Source of the DNA: Kangiella sp.
GTDB taxonomy: Bacteria; Pseudomonadota; Gammaproteobacteria; Enterobacterales; Kangiellaceae
NCBI GenBank assembly: GCA_026195755.1
Contig: JAPHRL010000322.1
Coordinates: 1 to 9,834, forward strand
Length of the DNA: 9,834 nt
Direction: 5' to 3'
The position numbers and the translations under genes were made by a program. Numbering within the stretch: position 1 is the stretch's first letter; each line of letters opens with the position of its first letter. Of this stretch, positions 6,345 to 9,834 are shown in pieces. The notes under the pieces were generated by a model that had not been told where the DNA came from, searched no databases, and saw nothing but the letters and a program-made list of their open reading frames with translations.

Positions 6345-7217
6345 ATGCAGGATAAGCAGCGAATTAATACCGACTTAAAATGGCTCATTGAAAGTCCTGA
6401 CTTTTTATCTGTTGCTGAAGTGAATTTGCTGCGTAAGCAAGCACTTCTGAATGCAGGCGAACTGCTGCAGCATGCGGTTGTAGACAGTGACGATTTTAGA
6501 TTTGAGTCAACTCATCGATTAGGTGTTTATTTCGAACAGTTGTGGCATCACTTGATCCGTTCTCAATCAGGTTTAGAGCTATTACGCTATAACCAGCAGG
6601 TGATTATCGAAAAGAAAACCCTGGGGGAGTTTGATTCGATTATTCAGCAGCTCTCAACACAACGAACTTTGCATTGCGAATTAGCAGTTAAGTTTTATTT
6701 GCAAATTGGTCATGGTCAACGGATGGCAGATTGGGTTGGCCCCAATCTGCGTGATCGGTTTGACCGTAAATTTCTGCGCTTGCTTAATCATCAGTTAGCT
6801 TTAGTGTCTAAGCCCGAGTTGCAGCAATGGTTGCAAGAAGAGAGTCTAGTTATTGATCGCGCCGGGCTTTTTACAAAAGGGCGCTTGTTTTACTCTATGG
6901 AAAATTATCTGCAACAATCATTCGAATATCCTGCCGAAGTCGAAGTAAATCACTTAAAAGGTTTCTGGATGACCCATCCTGATTTTGAGGAGTATAAAAG
7001 CCTGTCAAACTATGACTGGTACCAACTGCCGAGAATGTATTGGCTTTCAGAAATCACAGCGCATGACGTTGAAAGTCTAGGCAAGGTCAGTCAGTTAAGC
7101 AATAATCAGTTGGTGAAACTAGTTGCCATGAAAGAAGGCAAAGAGATGATGCGCGGCTTTGTGGTGCCGGATGAATGGTTAGAGCGAGCCAGACAAAGAG
7201 TGCTGACAGACGAGTAG
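6345..7217 (+). CDS. DUF1853-family protein of unknown function
   Basis: A 290-residue cytoplasmic protein with no signal peptide or membrane segment. It matches the pattern I associate with DUF1853: DLKWLIESPDFL near the start (10-21), FEQLWHHLI (63-71), LGEFD (93-97), a CELAVKFYL segment (111-119), ADWVGPNLRDR (128-138) followed by a leucine/His-rich helix, LFTKGRLFY (175-183) and HLKGFW (203-208). Biochemical function is unestablished. GEFD followed by ExxxK recalls the acidic/Lys layout of PD-(D/E)xK-type folds, which is only suggestive. The ATG at 6345 is the first in this frame after the terminator. A GTG at 6294 lies inside the terminator hairpin and is not credible. No clear ribosome site is visible, and the promoter must sit in or just after the terminator region. 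It converges on acs across a shared hairpin. Confidence 0.72.
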   Translation: MQDKQRINTDLKWLIESPDFLSVAEVNLLRKQALLNAGELLQHAVVDSDDFRFESTHRLGVYFEQLWHHLIRSQSGLELLRYNQQVIIEKKTLGEFDSIIQQLSTQRTLHCELAVKFYLQIGHGQRMADWVGPNLRDRFDRKFLRLLNHQLALVSKPELQQWLQEESLVIDRAGLFTKGRLFYSMENYLQQSFEYPAEVEVNHLKGFWMTHPDFEEYKSLSNYDWYQLPRMYWLSEITAHDVESLGKVSQLSNNQLVKLVAMKEGKEMMRGFVVPDEWLERARQRVLTDE

Positions 7218-7240
7218 TACGAATGCTATTTGTATAACAA

Positions 7241-7269
7241 AAGCCCTGATGAGTTTTACATCAGGGCTT
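7241..7269 (-). terminator. Intrinsic terminator for acs
   Basis: A perfect 11-bp stem (7241-7251 with 7259-7269, AAGCCCTGATG) has a seven-base loop. Read on the minus strand it is followed by a T-rich tail (TTTTGTTAT including the stem end), so it best serves acs, which stops at 7304. On the plus strand the tail is poor, but it may still help end the DUF1853 transcript. Confidence 0.75.
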
Positions 7270-7303
7270 CCTATTAACAAATTTTCATAAAAGCGGGGAA
7301 GGT

Positions 7304-9238
7304 TTATTTCAATCGATTATCAATCAAATGCTGAACCACTGACGGATCAGCAAGTGTCGAAGTGTCACCAATACTGTCTACCTGATTTTCGGCAATTTTG
7401 CGCAAAATTCTGCGCATAATTTTTCCTGAACGAGTTTTAGGTAAGTCAGGAGCCCATTGGATTTTATCCGGCTTAGCAATCGGCCCTATCTCTTCAGTAA
7501 CAATATCGATCAGCTCCTGTCTGATAGCATCAGTGAATTCAATGCCCTTTTTCAATATAACAAAAGCATAAATACCTTGTCCTTTTATATCATGTGGATA
7601 GCCCACCACTGCAGACTCAGCAACAAGGTGGTGAAGATCTAGGGCATTCTCAACTTCTGCAGTGCCCATGCGGTGACCAGAAATATTAAGCACATCATCA
7701 ACGCGGCCAGTGATCCAGTAGTAACCATCCTCATCACGATTGGCGCCATCACCGGTAAAGTAATAACCTGAGTACTGTGAGAAGTAGGTTTGGAAAAAAC
7801 GATCATGGTCACCATAGACGCTGCGCATTTGACCCGGCCATGAATCTTTCATCACCAGATAGCCACTGGCTTTACCTTCAAGCTCATTTCCATCCTGATC
7901 AAGGATCGCGGGTTGAACACCAAAGAAGGGGCGGGTGGCTGAACCGGGTTTTAATGGTGTTGCGCCTGGAAGTGGAGAAATTAAGATTCCTCCGGTTTCA
8001 GTTTGCCACCATGTATCAACTATCGGACAGCGTTCATTACCGACCACCTTGTAATACCACTGCCACGCTTCAACATTAATCGGCTCGCCGACACTACCTA
8101 ACAAACGCAACGATTTACGCGACGTTGAGGTGACAGCTTCATCACCAACCGCCATTAAGGCACGAATTGCAGTTGGTGCAGTATAAAAGATATTAACTTT
8201 ATGTTTGTCGATAACCTGCCAGAAGCGGGATGGGCTTGGGTAGCTGGGCACGCCTTCAAAGACTAGGGTCGTCGCGCCGTTAGCTAGAGGGCCATAGAAA
8301 ATATAAGAGTGACCAGTAATCCAGCCGGCATCTGCAGTGCACCAATAAATATCGCCTTCATGGTAATCAAAAATATATTTGTGAGTCATGGCTACATGCA
8401 GCAGGTAGCCGCCACTGGTATGTAAGACGCCTTTGGGTTTACCTGTAGAACCTGAGGTGTAAAGAATAAACAGAGGATCTTCAGCATCCATGGTTTCGAC
8501 CTGACACTCAGGCTCCATCCCTTTTTTCAACTCGTTATAGTCTATATCTCTGTCATCATTCCATTTAATATCTACTAAACGGTGCTTGATTACGAATACA
8601 CTGTGTACCTCAGGGCAATGTTCAAGCGCCTTGTCTGTGTTCGCTTTTAAAGGAACGGTTTTGCCACCACGGACACCAGCATCAGCGGTAATGACCACTC
8701 GGCAATCACTGTCTAAAATACGGCTCTTCAAGGCTTCAGGAGAAAAACCACCAAAGACCACCGAGTGAACAGCGCCAATGCGTGCACAGGCCAACATGGC
8801 AAAACCTACTTCCGGAATCATTGGCATATAGATACAAACCCTATCTCCCTTTTTAACGCCGCGGCTTTTTAAAGCGTTAGCCATTTTACACACTTCATCA
8901 TGCAACTCTTGATAGCTGATATAGCGTTGCTGATCCGGGTCATCGCCTTCCCAAATGATGGCCGTATGGTCTGCCTTGTCTTTTAAATAACGGTCGATAC
9001 AATTATAGCTGACGTTTAATTTCCCCCCTTCAAACCACTTAATGGATGCGGTTTTGTAATCAACTTTTTTAACGGTTTTCCAGGGTTCAAACCAGTCTAT
9101 AAACTCATGCGCCATGCGCGACCAGAACTTCTCTGGCTCTTGCACTGATTGTTGGTACATGCGCAAATATTGTGCTTCATCGATGTGCGGGGTATTGCTG
9201 CTGAATTGTTTTATTGGATAGGTTTTTGATTCAGACAT
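7304..9238 (-). CDS. acs: Acetyl-CoA synthetase (AMP-forming)
   Basis: Makes acetyl-CoA from acetate, ATP and CoA through an acetyl-AMP intermediate in the cytoplasm, the high-affinity route for acetate use. The 644 residues cover the full family length (E. coli Acs has 652). An N-terminal Acs-specific domain (about 20-85) precedes the AMP-binding core with P-loop-like YTSGSTGKPKGV (260-271), DTWWQTETGG (408-417; a Trp here lines the acetate pocket), the hinge/ribose-binding YFTGDGANRDEDGYYWITGR (493-512) and VLNISGHRMGTAEVE. The C-terminal PKTRSGKIMRR contains Lys606, equivalent to the Lys acetylated by Pat and deacetylated by CobB in other bacteria, so post-translational control is likely. 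The ATG is supported by AGGAG (9249-9245) six bases upstream. It lies downstream of panC on the same strand, separated by 186 bases, and has its own candidate promoter. Confidence 0.97.
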   Translation of the reverse strand: MSESKTYPIKQFSSNTPHIDEAQYLRMYQQSVQEPEKFWSRMAHEFIDWFEPWKTVKKVDYKTASIKWFEGGKLNVSYNCIDRYLKDKADHTAIIWEGDDPDQQRYISYQELHDEVCKMANALKSRGVKKGDRVCIYMPMIPEVGFAMLACARIGAVHSVVFGGFSPEALKSRILDSDCRVVITADAGVRGGKTVPLKANTDKALEHCPEVHSVFVIKHRLVDIKWNDDRDIDYNELKKGMEPECQVETMDAEDPLFILYTSGSTGKPKGVLHTSGGYLLHVAMTHKYIFDYHEGDIYWCTADAGWITGHSYIFYGPLANGATTLVFEGVPSYPSPSRFWQVIDKHKVNIFYTAPTAIRALMAVGDEAVTSTSRKSLRLLGSVGEPINVEAWQWYYKVVGNERCPIVDTWWQTETGGILISPLPGATPLKPGSATRPFFGVQPAILDQDGNELEGKASGYLVMKDSWPGQMRSVYGDHDRFFQTYFSQYSGYYFTGDGANRDEDGYYWITGRVDDVLNISGHRMGTAEVENALDLHHLVAESAVVGYPHDIKGQGIYAFVILKKGIEFTDAIRQELIDIVTEEIGPIAKPDKIQWAPDLPKTRSGKIMRRILRKIAENQVDSIGDTSTLADPSVVQHLIDNRLK

Positions 9239-9265
9239 AACGGACTCCTAATGACATATCAGCTC

Positions 9266-9293
9266 AGCATAAAACAAAAATACAAGCTGTTAA
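9266..9293 (-). promoter_or_regulatory. Candidate acs promoter
   Basis: On the minus strand, TTAACA (9293-9288; five of six to the -35 consensus) and TATGCT (9271-9266; four of six to -10) are 16 bases apart. Start of transcription would fall near 9259, a leader of about 20 bases. No convincing CRP site was seen. Confidence 0.4.
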
Positions 9294-9386
9294 AGTCTTT
9301 GCCGTGAATAGTGATTATTAGTTGCGGTTATCTGAGTTAAGCGGCTGAAAATTCAGGAAATGAGTAAAAAAAAGGGTGGCCTGGAA

Positions 9387-9399
9387 GTAATATTATTAC
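9387..9399. repeat. Short AT-rich dyad between panC and acs
   Basis: GTAATATTATTAC reads as two six-base arms (GTAATA and TATTAC) around a single central T. It lies 26 bases after the panC stop, in the region upstream of acs. It could be an operator half-pair or chance in AT-rich DNA. No known regulator is assigned. Confidence 0.3.
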
Positions 9400-9424
9400 A
9401 GTAGATCGGCTATAAAAGTGTCGG

Positions 9425-9834
9425 TTATAGATTGAGGGTGATGTTATCAATCAAGCGAACCTTATCCATAAAAGCCGCCACCAGGATAACTAGCTTATCA
9501 CTATCTGCTTGAGCCAGTTCAAGATTATCCTGACGAGCGATATGCACATAGTCTGGTTTGAAGTTTTGCTCTTTTAAACGCTTGATTGCCGCTTGCTCTA
9601 GTGAGCGATAATCGCGCTCACCATGGTCTATTTGCTGTTTCATCCAACCCAGCGTCTGGTAGATAAAGGACGCCTGATGTTTTTGTTCTGTGCTTAAATA
9701 TCCGTTGCGAGAACTCATGGCAAGGCCGTCCGGCTCCCGGATGATGGGCCCGCCGAGGGTCGCCTCGATGGCGAGGTTCGAGCTCTCCTGGAGGTTGGGG
9801 TCGAAGTGGTCGCCGCTCTCCTGGAAGGCGTCGG
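9425..9834 (-). CDS. panC: Pantothenate synthetase, C-terminal part (runs off the right edge)
   Basis: PanC joins pantoate and beta-alanine with ATP in vitamin B5/CoA synthesis. The visible reliable part is 97 residues (9718-9425). It starts with the conserved MSSRNGYLS, followed by a helical domain, then PDYVHIARQDNLELA and the terminal LVILVAAFMDKVRLIDNI block typical of PanC. Full PanC is about 280 residues, so roughly the last third is present. The frame stays open to the window edge. The residues just before the Met read GGPIIREPDGLAMSSRN, of which REPDGLAMSSRN fits PanC. However, that upstream stretch (9719-9834) is about 70% GC and, further up, does not look like PanC. I treat 9425-9718 as secure and the rest as doubtful. 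panC near acs agrees with the panBC...acs order in pseudomonads. Confidence 0.82.
   Translation of the reverse strand, partial: DAFQESGDHFDPNLQESSNLAIEATLGGPIIREPDGLAMSSRNGYLSTEQKHQASFIYQTLGWMKQQIDHGERDYRSLEQAAIKRLKEQNFKPDYVHIARQDNLELAQADSDKLVILVAAFMDKVRLIDNITLNL
9719..9834. other. Compositionally foreign segment at the right edge
   Basis: By hand count 82 of 116 bases are G or C (about 71%), against low to mid 40s % in the rest. In the panC frame on the minus strand nearly every third codon position is G or C, the signature of coding sequence from a high-GC genome. Codon use switches abruptly within the DGLA/MSSRN motif. The upstream residues (DAFQESGDHFDPNLQ and on) do not match the PanC stretch I would expect there. 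A chimeric assembly join or a recombination junction would both explain it. Confidence 0.75.

Noticed and set aside
7457..8768. Open frames on the plus strand within acs
   Set aside because: They are antisense shadows of a strongly conserved enzyme, with no recognisable domain.
9717..9834. Plus-strand frame from the ATG at 9717 into the right edge
   Set aside because: Third-position GC bias points to the minus strand as coding, and the ATG is just the reverse of the PanC motif.
1..9834. Search for mobile elements, CRISPR arrays, tRNA or rRNA genes and toxin-antitoxin pairs
   Set aside because: None was seen. The gene content is core metabolism, transport and envelope stress, without transposase, integrase, direct-repeat arrays or tRNA-like folds.

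Overview
The window looks like chromosomal DNA from a Gram-negative gammaproteobacterium of moderate GC (low to mid 40s % by eye). Support comes from an outer-membrane-type lipoprotein protease, a CpxP/CpxR/CpxA-type envelope-stress module, a GcvR-like ACT protein, a DUF1853 protein and an acs-panC neighbourhood. It resembles marine lineages such as Kangiella, but that is an impression and was not checked. All but the last 116 bases read as ordinary core chromosome. There is no insertion sequence, CRISPR array, tRNA or rRNA.

Layout, left to right. A 5' portion of an M48 metalloprotease lipoprotein gene runs off the left edge on the minus strand. It is divergent from a tandem ACT-domain (GcvR-like) gene, which ends at a strong hairpin terminator. 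That terminator is shared tail-to-tail with a small minus-strand gene of unknown function. Next, on the plus strand, come a DedA-family membrane protein and, 10 bases later, a LysE/RhtB-family exporter. The exporter's stop codon overlaps the stop codon of a convergent CpxA-like sensor kinase. The kinase overlaps the upstream CpxR-like response regulator gene by 20 bases. Divergent from the regulator lies a small secreted His/Met-rich Spy/CpxP-like protein, and the space between holds a cluster of GTAAA half-sites that resemble CpxR boxes. The CpxP-like gene is followed by a structured 3' region ending in a textbook terminator. Then come a DUF1853 gene, a terminator, acetyl-CoA synthetase (acs) on the minus strand, and the C-terminal part of pantothenate synthetase (panC) on the minus strand.

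How the genes work together. The central block is a recognisable Cpx envelope-stress system: kinase, regulator and a periplasmic accessory or inhibitor protein, arranged as in Enterobacteria (cpxP divergent from cpxRA). The structured 3' end of the cpxP-like gene sits where enterobacterial CpxQ, an sRNA cut from the cpxP 3' UTR, is found, so it is the best candidate here for an undescribed element. acs next to panC matches the panB-panC-(panD)-pgi-acs neighbourhood known in Pseudomonas.

The most anomalous feature is the right edge. From about base 9719 the GC content jumps to about 70% (82 of 116 by hand count), with nearly all G/C third codon positions in the panC frame. This is unlike everything else in the window and suggests either a chimeric join at a conserved PanC motif or a recombination junction.
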